Assembly: GCA_947455695.1 (NCBI GenBank)
Contig: CANGRN010000133.1
Span: 1 to 5,395, forward strand
Source of the DNA: Alphaproteobacteria bacterium
GTDB lineage: Bacteria > Pseudomonadota > Alphaproteobacteria > Micropepsales > Micropepsaceae
DNA length: 5,395 nt
Direction of reading: 5' to 3'
In this document: piece after piece, positions 1 through 5,395 of the stretch
How the letters are laid out: the number at the start of each line of letters is the position of its first letter
How positions within the stretch are numbered: the first letter of the stretch is position 1
Program-made: the position numbers and the translations under genes
Notes under the pieces: generated by a model
The model's database searches: none
Told to the model about the DNA's origin: nothing
What the model saw: the letters and a program-made list of their open reading frames with translations, nothing else

Positions 1-614
1 GCGAGATCCCGCGCGGCGACAAAGCGTGCCTGTTGTCGCATCGCGCCGCCTGGGAATTGTTCCTGGCCGGGCCCGATGCCCATGCCGCCTTCCTGGAAGA
101 TGATGTGGTGCTGTCGCAGGCGGCCGACGCGTTTCTCGCCAGCGATGCCTGGATTCCAGAAGACGCAGCCGTGGTGAAGCTGGAGCATTACGGCCCGCCC
201 GGCCAGCGCGTGCTGCTGACAGACATCAAGAGTGTTGGAAATTTCCAGATGGGCCGGATGCTGTCGCGCCACACCGGCGCGGCGGCGTACATCCTGAACC
301 GCGCCGCGGCCAGGCTGTTGCTCGATCAGACACGCTTCGATCTGCCGGTGGATCACCTGCTGTTCAATCCCAACAATTCCAACTTGTTCGCGGCACTGTC
401 GCCCTGGCAACTGCTGCCTGCGATCGCGCGGCAGGAACAGTTTGTCGGTGCCAAGTCGGACATCGAAGGCACGCGCAAGGGCCTGCGCGCCTTTGGCCTG
501 ACGTATGCGAAGCGGGAACTCGTGCGTTTTCTGTATGACGTAAAGCTGATCCCGCGCCAGGTCGTGGCGCTGCTGGGCGGGGCCCGGTTCGTCGCGATGA
601 AGACGGCCGGCTGA
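1..614 (+). CDS. Glycosyltransferase family 25 (LPS biosynthesis type), 5'-truncated by window edge
   Basis: This is the C-terminal part of a GT25-family glycosyltransferase. The family transfers sugars (often galactose) from nucleotide sugars onto lipooligosaccharide or other cell-surface glycans at the cytoplasmic face of the inner membrane. The frame is open from base 3, and the residues before the TTG at 33 (EIPRGDKACLLSHRAAW) match the usual GT25 run of the type 'G-E/D-x-x-C-x-x-SH-x-x-x-W'. The TTG is therefore an internal Leu, and the true start lies left of the window. Other family marks are the acidic LEDDV motif (bases 93-107), GAAAYILNR followed by an Ala-rich helix (about 276-320), and LPVDHLLF (about 342-365), whose Asp fits the second acidic motif. 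Roughly the first quarter to third of the protein is probably missing. No membrane segment is visible. The TGA at 612-614 abuts the stop of the convergent dnaB. The family is fairly sure; donor and acceptor are unknown. Confidence 0.85.
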   Translation, partial: EIPRGDKACLLSHRAAWELFLAGPDAHAAFLEDDVVLSQAADAFLASDAWIPEDAAVVKLEHYGPPGQRVLLTDIKSVGNFQMGRMLSRHTGAAAYILNRAAARLLLDQTRFDLPVDHLLFNPNNSNLFAALSPWQLLPAIARQEQFVGAKSDIEGTRKGLRAFGLTYAKRELVRFLYDVKLIPRQVVALLGGARFVAMKTAG

Positions 615-2060
615 TCAGCCCGGCGGCGTGTAGCCGTCGCTCGCCATGTTGCTGAAGCGGGTGTACATGCCTTCGAACACCAGATCGATGGCGCGGGTGG
701 CGCCATGGCGGTGCTTTTCCACCAGCACTTCGGCGCGGTTGGTGGCGCGTTCCAGCTTTTCCATCCACTTGGCATGTTCGGCGCTGCCGGGCTCGGGCTC
801 GCGCGATTTCAGGTAATATTCCTCGCGGTACACGAACATCACCACGTCCGCGTCCTGTTCGATGGAGCCGGATTCGCGCAAGTCCGACAGCACCGGGCGC
901 TTGTCATCGCGCGCATCCACGCCGCGTGACAGCTGCGACAAAGCCAGCACCGGCACGTTCAGCTCCTTGGCCAGGGTCTTGAGGCCCTTGGTGACTTCGG
1001 TGATTTCCTGCACCCGGTTTTCGTGGCGGCGCGACGGCTCCACCAGTTGCAGGTAATCAATGATGATCAGGCCGATATTCTTTTCGCGCTTCATGCGGCG
1101 GGCGCGCGCCGCGATCTGGGCAATCGAAATGCCGCCGGAATCGTCGATATAGAGCGGCAGGCTGGACAGGTCCTGCATGGTGAGAACGAATTTCTCCCAC
1201 TCGCTCTCGCTGAACTTGCCGTTGCGGATCTTCCACATTTCCAGCTCGGCCTGCTCGGACAAGATGCGCGCCGAGAGCTGCTGGGCCGCCATTTCCAGGC
1301 TGAAGAACAGCACCGGCGTGCCGCTGGGATATTCGGCATTGCTTTCCAGATCGCGCATGTACTGCTTGGCGCAATGGAAGGCCATGTTGGTGCCCAGCGC
1401 CGTCTTGCCCATGCCGGGACGCCCGGCCAGGATCAGAAGGTCCGAAGGCTGCAAACCGCCCAGCAGACTGTCGATATCGGTGAAGCCGGAGGTGACGCCG
1501 GAAATGCGCCCGCCGCGGGCATGGGCCTTTTCCGCCGATTCCACCGCCAGGCGCAGCGCTTCGTGGAAATCCAGCGCGCCTTCGCCATACTTGTTGGTCT
1601 CGGCCACCGCATACAGCGCCTTTTCGGCCTCGGCGATCTGCTCTTTGGAGGTCTTTTCGGTGGGCGCGTCATAGGCGGTGTTGACGATATCCTCGCCGAT
1701 GCGGATCAGGCTGCGGCGCACATACAGGTCGGACAGGATATTGGCGAAATCGCGGATATTGGGGATGGCCGGCGCGGCGGCGCGCAACGCATCGAAATAG
1801 GCCTGGCCGCCGGTTTCGATCACGCCGGGATCGGACTTCATGGTGGCATGCAGGGTCAGCGGCGTGACGACAACGCCGCCGCGCTCGATCATCTGCGTCA
1901 TGGTCTCGAAGATGCGGCCATGCAGCGGATCGTAGAAATGCTCGGGCTTGATCAGCGCCGAGGCACGCTCCATCGCCCGGTTGTCCGCCAGGATCGCACC
2001 GAGCAGAGCCTGCTCGATGTCGATGTCGTATGGGACGTGGCGGTAGGCTTCCTGTTCCAT
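615..2060 (-). CDS. dnaB: Replicative DNA helicase DnaB
   Basis: This is the hexameric 5'-3' helicase that unwinds DNA at the replication fork and recruits primase DnaG. It is complete at 481 aa, close to the usual family length. The N-terminal domain (about residues 11-115) opens with the typical DIEQALLGAIL and EHFYDPLHGRIF segments. A linker follows, then the RecA-like ATPase domain. Walker A is GRPGMGKT (213-220). The catalytic Glu lies in FFSLEM (252-257). Walker B is LIIIDYLQLV (331-340, Asp335). LSQLSRGVDAR (374-384) and DLRESGSIEQDAD (393-405) follow. The arginine-finger region reads KHRHGATR (449-456); most DnaB proteins have K-x-R-x-GPTG here, so the Lys and Arg are kept but the Pro-Thr-Gly is altered. 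No intein or insertion is seen. The ATG start places the conserved N-terminus correctly and has a modest AGGA just upstream. The usual rplI/rpsR neighbours are not in this window. Confidence 0.97.
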   Translation of the reverse strand: MEQEAYRHVPYDIDIEQALLGAILADNRAMERASALIKPEHFYDPLHGRIFETMTQMIERGGVVVTPLTLHATMKSDPGVIETGGQAYFDALRAAAPAIPNIRDFANILSDLYVRRSLIRIGEDIVNTAYDAPTEKTSKEQIAEAEKALYAVAETNKYGEGALDFHEALRLAVESAEKAHARGGRISGVTSGFTDIDSLLGGLQPSDLLILAGRPGMGKTALGTNMAFHCAKQYMRDLESNAEYPSGTPVLFFSLEMAAQQLSARILSEQAELEMWKIRNGKFSESEWEKFVLTMQDLSSLPLYIDDSGGISIAQIAARARRMKREKNIGLIIIDYLQLVEPSRRHENRVQEITEVTKGLKTLAKELNVPVLALSQLSRGVDARDDKRPVLSDLRESGSIEQDADVVMFVYREEYYLKSREPEPGSAEHAKWMEKLERATNRAEVLVEKHRHGATRAIDLVFEGMYTRFSNMASDGYTPPG

Positions 2061-2235
2061 CGGTCCTGAGCTTCAGCGTCGGCGGGCGAGCAATCAACCG
2101 ATTGCGCACCATGTGTTCAAGCCACTTGGCCAACTGCTCACAGGCACGACTCGCGCGCGCGTGCCCCATTCTATACCCAAGTCTACACCTAGTGGGCGCA
2201 TACGCCGCCGCCCACTAATCGGCGCCCTGGGCAGA
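2061..2235. other. Intergenic region between gst and dnaB (dnaB leader)
   Basis: This 175-bp gap is the largest in the window. Read on the minus strand it lies downstream of the gst stop and upstream of the dnaB start, so it is where a dnaB promoter should sit. I see only weak candidates. TTGAAC (2120-2115) with a 17-bp spacer to TTGATT (2097-2092) has a poor -10. A TATAGA (2175-2170) has a better -10 but nothing like a -35 at the right distance. The gap also holds an inverted repeat (listed separately), the 8-bp palindrome TTGGCCAA (2126-2133) and an alternating CG tract (2152-2164). No DnaA-box-like site or RNA gene is recognised. Confidence 0.4.
2190..2217 (-). terminator. Inverted repeat downstream of gst, possible terminator or operator
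   Basis: TAGTGGGCG (2190-2198) and CGCCCACTA (2209-2217) are perfect 9-bp complements separated by a 10-nt loop. The hairpin begins 18 bases after the gst stop on the minus strand, which suits transcript ending or 3'-end protection. No T-tract follows on the minus strand (the next bases are GGTGTAGACTTGGG), so it is not a classical intrinsic terminator. It could instead be a protein-binding site in the dnaB upstream region. The repeat is certain; its role is inferred. Confidence 0.35.
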
Positions 2236-2859
2236 TTATTTCGCCGGGCCAAACACCGCTTCGGTGAAGTTGGTTTCGCGGAAGGCCGGCAGTGATTCTG
2301 CCCGGGCCGACAGCGCCGCCAGCCTGGGAAATTCCGCCGCCGCGAGGCGGCCCGGCGAAGTGTGCTGGGTAAAGCGCCAGGCCACCGCGGTGGTGATCTG
2401 CGGCTGCATCAGGTCTTCGCCGCTGAACCAGTCATTCGGGGTTTCCGCCTCCAGCGCGGCATAGGCGTGGCGAAGCTGACCCACCACCCGGTCCAGCCAG
2501 GGCTGGTGCTGCTTGTCGGCCGGCCGCGTGTTGAGTTCATACACGATGGAAACGCTTTTCTCGCAGGCCACAATCGCCAGCCCAACCTGGCGCAGCGCAC
2601 GTGTATGGGCGGCACCCTTGGGCATCAGGCTGCGCGGCGCGATTTCCGCGATGTGCTGCAGGATCAGGCTGGATTCCATCAGCACCGTGCCGTCATCGGT
2701 CACCAGGGTTGGCGCCTTGACCACCGGATTGATGGCGGAGAACTGCTCGAAGTTGCGGAACACCGACAGCTGGTCCAGTTCGAACGGCAGGCCCAACACC
2801 TTCAGCGACACCGCAACCCGGCGCACATAGGGCGAATCCAGCATTCCGATCAGTTTCAT
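2236..2859 (-). CDS. Glutathione S-transferase family protein
   Basis: This cytosolic GST-like protein (207 aa from the chosen start) belongs to a family that conjugates or reduces substrates with glutathione. The N-terminal thioredoxin-like domain (about 1-78) shows the first strand and helix MKLIGMLDSPYVRRV, with Ser9 as likely catalytic residue. It also has the cis-Pro loop VKAPTLV (Pro50) and the glutathione-contacting Glu-Ser at 62-63 (VLMESS). The all-helical C-terminal domain (about 85-200) follows. The usual N-capping box (x-A-D-I-T/A) reads QPQIT at 152-156, so the conserved Asp is absent. The frame stays open to a GTG at 2910, which would add 17 residues not typical of the family. 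The ATG at 2859 puts the first beta strand at the N-terminus and has a GGGGA about 7 bases upstream, so it is preferred. It lies 81 bp downstream of the DUF72 gene on the same strand. The substrate is unknown. Confidence 0.88.
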   Translation of the reverse strand: MKLIGMLDSPYVRRVAVSLKVLGLPFELDQLSVFRNFEQFSAINPVVKAPTLVTDDGTVLMESSLILQHIAEIAPRSLMPKGAAHTRALRQVGLAIVACEKSVSIVYELNTRPADKQHQPWLDRVVGQLRHAYAALEAETPNDWFSGEDLMQPQITTAVAWRFTQHTSPGRLAAAEFPRLAALSARAESLPAFRETNFTEAVFGPAK

Positions 2860-2940
2860 CGCACGATCCCCAAAATCCCCTGTCATGCTGCCACAGCGCG
2901 GCACCGGCACAACCAGCGCGCCTGCATGAAAGCATTGCGC

Positions 2941-3723
2941 CTAGAGCGCGGCGATGATGGCCTGGGCGGCTGCGGGGTTGCGCTCCTTGGCGCCCGAAAT
3001 CACGAACAGGAAGACATCCCGCTTCTTTTTCGGCGCAGCCGGCGCGATCAGCAGTTCTTTCTTGGGAGACGCGCCTTTCTCCCAGTCATGGGCGCGCTCC
3101 GCCCATTTTTTCAGCACGGCTTTGGGATAGCCCAACGCTTCCTTCGCCTGCGTGCCCATGATGCGGGCATAGACAAAGTCCGCCGTCACATCGCCGATGA
3201 GGGGAAATTCGCTGTCGGCGCCGAACACGATGGCGACGCCATGCTTGCGGCACAGTTCGACGAACGCCCTGTCCCTGAAACTGTCATGGCGCACTTCCAC
3301 CGCATGCCGGATCGCCTGGCCATTCACTTTCTTCGGCAGCAGATTGAGGAAAGCTCCAAAGTCGACGGGGTCGAACTTCTTGGTGGCCATGAATTGCCAG
3401 TTCACCGGCCCCAGCTTGTCTTTCAACTCGGTCACACCGCTGTCGAAGAAGCGGGTAATGGACTCGCCCGCCTCCGCCAGCACCCGCCGGTTGGTGGCGA
3501 AGCGCGGTCCCTTGAGGGTGAAGACAAAACCGTCCGGTGTCTCGGCACGCCATTTGCGGAAACTCTCCGGCTTCTGCGAACCGTAATAGGTGCCATTGAC
3601 CTCGATGCCGGTCAGCTTGCTGCCGGCATATTCCAGCTCGCGCTTTTGCGAGAGGCCCTTGGGATAGAAGTTATCGCGCCAAGGCTCGTATACCCAACCA
3701 CCGATACCAACGAAGATGCTCAT
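2941..3723 (-). CDS. DUF72 (YecE-like) family protein
   Basis: This 260-aa protein belongs to the DUF72/YecE family, a predicted TIM-barrel-like fold whose biochemical role is not firmly established. Family motifs appear in order: GIGGWVYEPW (6-15) with FYP (19-21); IEVNGTYY (40-47); TPDGFVFTLK (62-71); LGPVNWQF (104-111); AVEVRHDSF (141-149); FVYARIMG (183-190, where relatives often have V/I-R-x-H-G); and a closing ISGAKERNPAAAQAI (242-256). A Lys-rich stretch lies at 221-235. No signal peptide or membrane segment is seen. The frame stays open to a TTG at 3777, inside the preceding gene, but the ATG at 3723 starts exactly where the family begins. That ATG has no clear Shine-Dalgarno and lies in the 3' arm of a perfect inverted repeat, so its translation may depend on coupling to the upstream VOC reading frame. 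Confidence 0.9.
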   Translation of the reverse strand: MSIFVGIGGWVYEPWRDNFYPKGLSQKRELEYAGSKLTGIEVNGTYYGSQKPESFRKWRAETPDGFVFTLKGPRFATNRRVLAEAGESITRFFDSGVTELKDKLGPVNWQFMATKKFDPVDFGAFLNLLPKKVNGQAIRHAVEVRHDSFRDRAFVELCRKHGVAIVFGADSEFPLIGDVTADFVYARIMGTQAKEALGYPKAVLKKWAERAHDWEKGASPKKELLIAPAAPKKKRDVFLFVISGAKERNPAAAQAIIAAL

Positions 3724-3745
3724 GCGCTTATCAACGCATGAGCAT
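3716..3745 (-). repeat. Perfect 11-bp inverted repeat covering the DUF72 start codon
   Basis: ATGCTCATGCG (3716-3726) and CGCATGAGCAT (3735-3745) are perfect reverse complements separated by 8 nt (3727-3734). In the minus-strand transcript this would fold so that the DUF72 initiation codon (3723-3721) is paired within the stem. Any ribosome-binding sequence would be limited to the short loop (UUGAUAAG), which has only a weak match. No U-run follows, so it is unlikely to be an intrinsic terminator. It could act as an RNA element controlling DUF72 translation or as a DNA-binding site. The repeat is seen directly; its function is inference. Confidence 0.6.
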
Positions 3746-3755
3746 TCCGTTTCAT
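3720..3755 (-). CDS. Candidate 11-codon coupling mini-ORF between VOC and DUF72 genes
   Basis: A frame reading MKRNAHALISA begins at an ATG (3755-3753) that shares one base with the VOC stop codon (TGATG arrangement). It ends at a TGA (3722-3720) that overlaps the DUF72 start (ATGA arrangement). It therefore bridges the whole 31-bp gap and passes through the 11-bp inverted repeat. A ribosome that re-initiates after the VOC stop would open the hairpin and finish on the DUF72 start. There is no strong Shine-Dalgarno (AAGAAG lies upstream), and so short a frame can occur by chance. I list it as a possible translational relay, not as an established peptide gene. Confidence 0.22.
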   Translation of the reverse strand: MKRNAHALISA

Positions 3756-4189
3756 CAAGGCTTCTTGGGCCCGACAAAAGCCCAGGTCACGCCAAAGCTG
3801 TCCTTGGCCTGCGCATAGCGATCGCCCCAGAACATGTCCTGCGGCGCCATGTTGCCGGTCATGCCGGCATCCACCGCGCGCTGCCACCAGCCATCGACGT
3901 CCTTCACCGGCAGCATCAGCGAGAAACCGGCGGGCGCCACGAACCCGCAACCATGCTCGGGAAAGGGATCGCTCAGCATCACCGAGCTGCCGTTGATCAG
4001 CAGATGCACGTGCATGGTGCGGCCCTGTTCGTCCGGCGGATGGACATGGACCTGTTCGGCCTTGAAGGCCTTCTTGTAGAACTCGGCCGCCTTCAGCGCG
4101 CCTTCCAGGCACAGATAGGCGACCACGCCGCCCTTCACCATGCCTTCGGGGGTTCCCTGGGGCGCTTCCTTGGTCATTGTATCGCTCAT
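3755..4189 (-). CDS. VOC family protein (PhnB-like glyoxalase/bleomycin-resistance fold), probable independent internal start
   Basis: From the ATG at 4189 this encodes a 144-aa PhnB-like VOC protein, the normal length for a stand-alone member. The fold begins at VVAYLCLEGALKAAEFYKKAF (about 22-42), followed by HVHLLINGSSVMLSD (60-74) with possible metal-ligand histidines. It ends with the strongly conserved MFWGDRYAQAKDSFGVTWAF (119-138). VOC proteins of this type include metal-dependent lyases, dioxygenases and drug-binding proteins; the substrate here cannot be told. A strong AAGGAG lies 7 bases before the ATG, so the domain is probably made as a free protein, even though the sigma frame runs into it without a stop. 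VOC and DGPF/YCII-type small proteins commonly neighbour this sigma subgroup, which fits a linked role. A second in-frame ATG at 4177 is possible but is less well placed. Confidence 0.72.
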   Translation of the reverse strand: MSDTMTKEAPQGTPEGMVKGGVVAYLCLEGALKAAEFYKKAFKAEQVHVHPPDEQGRTMHVHLLINGSSVMLSDPFPEHGCGFVAPAGFSLMLPVKDVDGWWQRAVDAGMTGNMAPQDMFWGDRYAQAKDSFGVTWAFVGPKKP

Positions 4190-5395
4190 CGCACATCTCC
4201 TTGGGTTATGGCCGAAGGACGATCCGGCCTCCCGCCAGCCGACATCGGGGCAAACTTTTTCCGCCTCGGCCATCAGCCGGTCCAGGTGACGGCGGATATG
4301 GGCCGCTTCGCCCGCGCTGCCCGCCAGGGAAATCGCCCGGTCGAAGGCATTCTTGGCCTCTTTGGTGCGTCTCAGTTGCAACAGAAACGCCCCGCGCGTG
4401 CCGAAATAGGGAAAATAACCGCCCAGCGCTTCTTCCAGCGGCTCGATCATCTGCAGCCCCGCTGCCGGGCCGTGCAACTTGGCCACCGCCACGGCGCGGT
4501 TCAGCGTGATCACCGGCGAAGGCTGCATCCGCTCCAGTGCCAAATAGAGCCCATCGATCCCCGCCCAGTCGGTTTCGGCGGCGGTCGCGGTGCGGCTATG
4601 GATGGCGGCGATGGCGGCTTGCACCTGGTACGGACCGGGGCGGTTGTGGCGCATCGCCTTGTCCACCAGCGCCAGCCCTTCGCTGATCAGCTTGTCGTCC
4701 CACAGAGTGCGGTCCTGATCGTCCAGCAGGATGGCTTCGCCGTCTGCATCGAAGCGCGCCGCCAGCCGCGCCTGCTGCAAGAGCATCAAGGCAGTGAGCC
4801 CCATGATCTCCGGCTCGGTCTGGAACAGGCGCAGCAGAAGCCGGGCCAAACGGATGGCCTCATCGCACAGGGGTGCGCGCACGGGATCATTGCCTGCCGA
4901 ATAGCCTTCGTTGAACAGGAGATAAATCATCGCCGCCACGGCCGCGACGCGCTCGGCCCGCTCGGCGGGACCGGGCGCCTCGAACGGCACATGCGCCCTG
5001 GCGATGCGCGCCTTGGCGCGGGTAATGCGCTGCTCCATCGCCGCTTCGCTGACCAGGAAGGCGCGGGCGATCTGCGCCACCGTCAGGCCCGATACAATGC
5101 GCAAGGCCAGCGCGATCTGCTGCGTCGCCGGCAAATCGGGATGACAGCAGATGAACAGCAGCCGCAGCACATCGTCACGGTAATGCGAACCGTCCAGCCG
5201 CTCGGCCAGCTCATTTTCCGCGTCACCCGTGTCGGAAATCTCTTCGTCGGGCGGCAATTGGGTGGTGCGGCTTTGCTTGCGTACGCCGTCCAGCGCCGCA
5301 TTGCGTCCCACCAGGATCAGCCAGGCGGTGGGATCACGCGGCGGCCCTTTTTCGGGCCAGCTTTTCAGGGCGCGCAGGCAGGCGTCCTGGAAAGC
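3755..5395 (-). CDS. ECF-family RNA polymerase sigma factor (ECF42-like) fused in frame to a C-terminal VOC domain, 5'-truncated
   Basis: The frame is open for 546 codons to the right edge. The residues at that edge (AFQDACLRALKSWP, then DPTAWLILVGRNAALDGVR) are the end of sigma region 2, so the start lies outside and the GTG at 5311 is internal. Numbering from the edge: sigma region 4 with its helix-turn-helix is about 77-131 (LTVAQIARAFLVSEAAMEQR). The DUF6596-type extension begins near 155 (IYLLFNEGYSAG) and includes QDRTLWD (about 227-233). A TPR-like helical region spans about 255-372. ECF sigma factors direct RNA polymerase to special promoters. This subgroup generally lacks a cognate anti-sigma factor and is thought to be controlled through its C-terminal extension. 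Usually the protein ends near residue 375. Here about 28 linker residues lead straight into a VOC domain (403-546). The fusion may be real, or a stop may have been lost or hidden by a sequencing indel: a TAA sits in another frame at 4208-4206. Confidence 0.85.
   Translation of the reverse strand, partial: AFQDACLRALKSWPEKGPPRDPTAWLILVGRNAALDGVRKQSRTTQLPPDEEISDTGDAENELAERLDGSHYRDDVLRLLFICCHPDLPATQQIALALRIVSGLTVAQIARAFLVSEAAMEQRITRAKARIARAHVPFEAPGPAERAERVAAVAAMIYLLFNEGYSAGNDPVRAPLCDEAIRLARLLLRLFQTEPEIMGLTALMLLQQARLAARFDADGEAILLDDQDRTLWDDKLISEGLALVDKAMRHNRPGPYQVQAAIAAIHSRTATAAETDWAGIDGLYLALERMQPSPVITLNRAVAVAKLHGPAAGLQMIEPLEEALGGYFPYFGTRGAFLLQLRRTKEAKNAFDRAISLAGSAGEAAHIRRHLDRLMAEAEKVCPDVGWREAGSSFGHNPRRCAMSDTMTKEAPQGTPEGMVKGGVVAYLCLEGALKAAEFYKKAFKAEQVHVHPPDEQGRTMHVHLLINGSSVMLSDPFPEHGCGFVAPAGFSLMLPVKDVDGWWQRAVDAGMTGNMAPQDMFWGDRYAQAKDSFGVTWAFVGPKKP
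4196..4202 (-). promoter_or_regulatory. Strong Shine-Dalgarno for the VOC start, inside the sigma-VOC frame
   Basis: AAGGAGA on the minus strand (4202-4196) is a near-perfect Shine-Dalgarno, placed 7 bases from AAGGAG to the ATG at 4189. It encodes part of the linker (Pro-Arg-Arg-Cys-Ala) of the fused frame. It supports independent initiation of the VOC protein and suggests that the two domains were once separate genes. Confidence 0.7.

Noticed and set aside
33..35. TTG at 33 as the start of the glycosyltransferase
   Set aside because: The frame is open upstream to base 3 with GT25-like residues, and the LEDDV motif would otherwise lie far too close to the N-terminus.
1023..2069. Plus-strand open frame of 348 codons opposite dnaB
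   Set aside because: It lies wholly antisense to a clear dnaB, has a shadow-like composition (rich in Gly, Arg, Gln and His) and shows no recognisable domain. It is a by-product of GC-rich codon use.
2152..2164. Alternating CG tract that might form Z-DNA
   Set aside because: It is short and expected in GC-rich intergenic DNA; nothing else supports a function.
2168..2175. TATAGAAT as a dnaB promoter -10 on the minus strand
   Set aside because: No acceptable -35 lies 16-18 bases upstream, where the sequence is GC-rich and part of the inverted repeat.
2860..2910. Extended GTG start for the GST
   Set aside because: The extra 17 residues do not resemble a GST N-terminus, and a better-placed ATG with a GGGGA upstream exists at 2859.
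2860..2940. Promoter or terminator between DUF72 and gst
   Set aside because: I looked for a -35/-10 pair and for a stem with a T-run and found neither to a convincing standard.
2362..3741. Plus-strand open frame of 459 codons opposite gst and DUF72
   Set aside because: It is antisense to two well-supported genes and spans their intergenic gap. It is rich in His, Arg and Gln and has no family motifs, so it is most likely a chance open frame.
3720..4196. Alternative-frame ORF of 158 codons overlapping the VOC gene
   Set aside because: Its ATG is embedded in the VOC Shine-Dalgarno region (GGAGATG) and its protein has no family features, while the VOC frame is clearly conserved. Only its last 11 codons are of interest, as a possible relay.
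5309..5311. GTG at 5311 as the start of the sigma factor
   Set aside because: Conserved sigma region 2 residues continue upstream to the window edge, so this is an internal Val.

Overview
The window is GC-rich, densely coding DNA that looks like an alphaproteobacterial chromosome. The basis is the style of the DnaB, DUF72 and GST proteins and the GC-ending codons; no genus is called. There is no sign of phage, IS, CRISPR, tRNA or rRNA. Both ends cut through genes.

Layout: (1) 1-614, plus strand: the C-terminal part of a family-25 (LPS-type) glycosyltransferase, whose start lies left of the window. (2) 615-2060, minus strand: dnaB, the replicative helicase. It converges on the glycosyltransferase with the two stop codons directly abutting (TGATCA), so there is no intergenic DNA. 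(3) 2061-2235: a 175-bp gap holding the dnaB leader and a 9-bp-stem inverted repeat, with no convincing promoter. (4) 2236-2859, minus: a glutathione S-transferase-like protein. (5) 2941-3723, minus: a DUF72/YecE-family protein. (6) 3755-5395, minus: a large open frame encoding an ECF sigma factor of the type with a long C-terminal extension (ECF42-like, DUF6596 plus TPR-like). It runs without a stop into a PhnB-like VOC (glyoxalase/bleomycin-resistance fold) domain. The sigma start lies right of the window.

All genes from 5395 down to 615 are on the minus strand, so sigma-VOC, DUF72, gst and dnaB could be read in one direction, although the last gap may separate dnaB. The points most worth a second look are two. 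The first is the in-frame sigma-VOC fusion, which carries a strong internal Shine-Dalgarno and ATG that could also release a free VOC protein. The second is the VOC/DUF72 junction, where a perfect 11-bp inverted repeat buries the DUF72 start codon and an 11-codon mini-frame overlaps both the VOC stop and the DUF72 start. These suggest translational coupling, but this is inference. The rest is ordinary housekeeping and accessory metabolism; I see no clearly new defence or mobile system.
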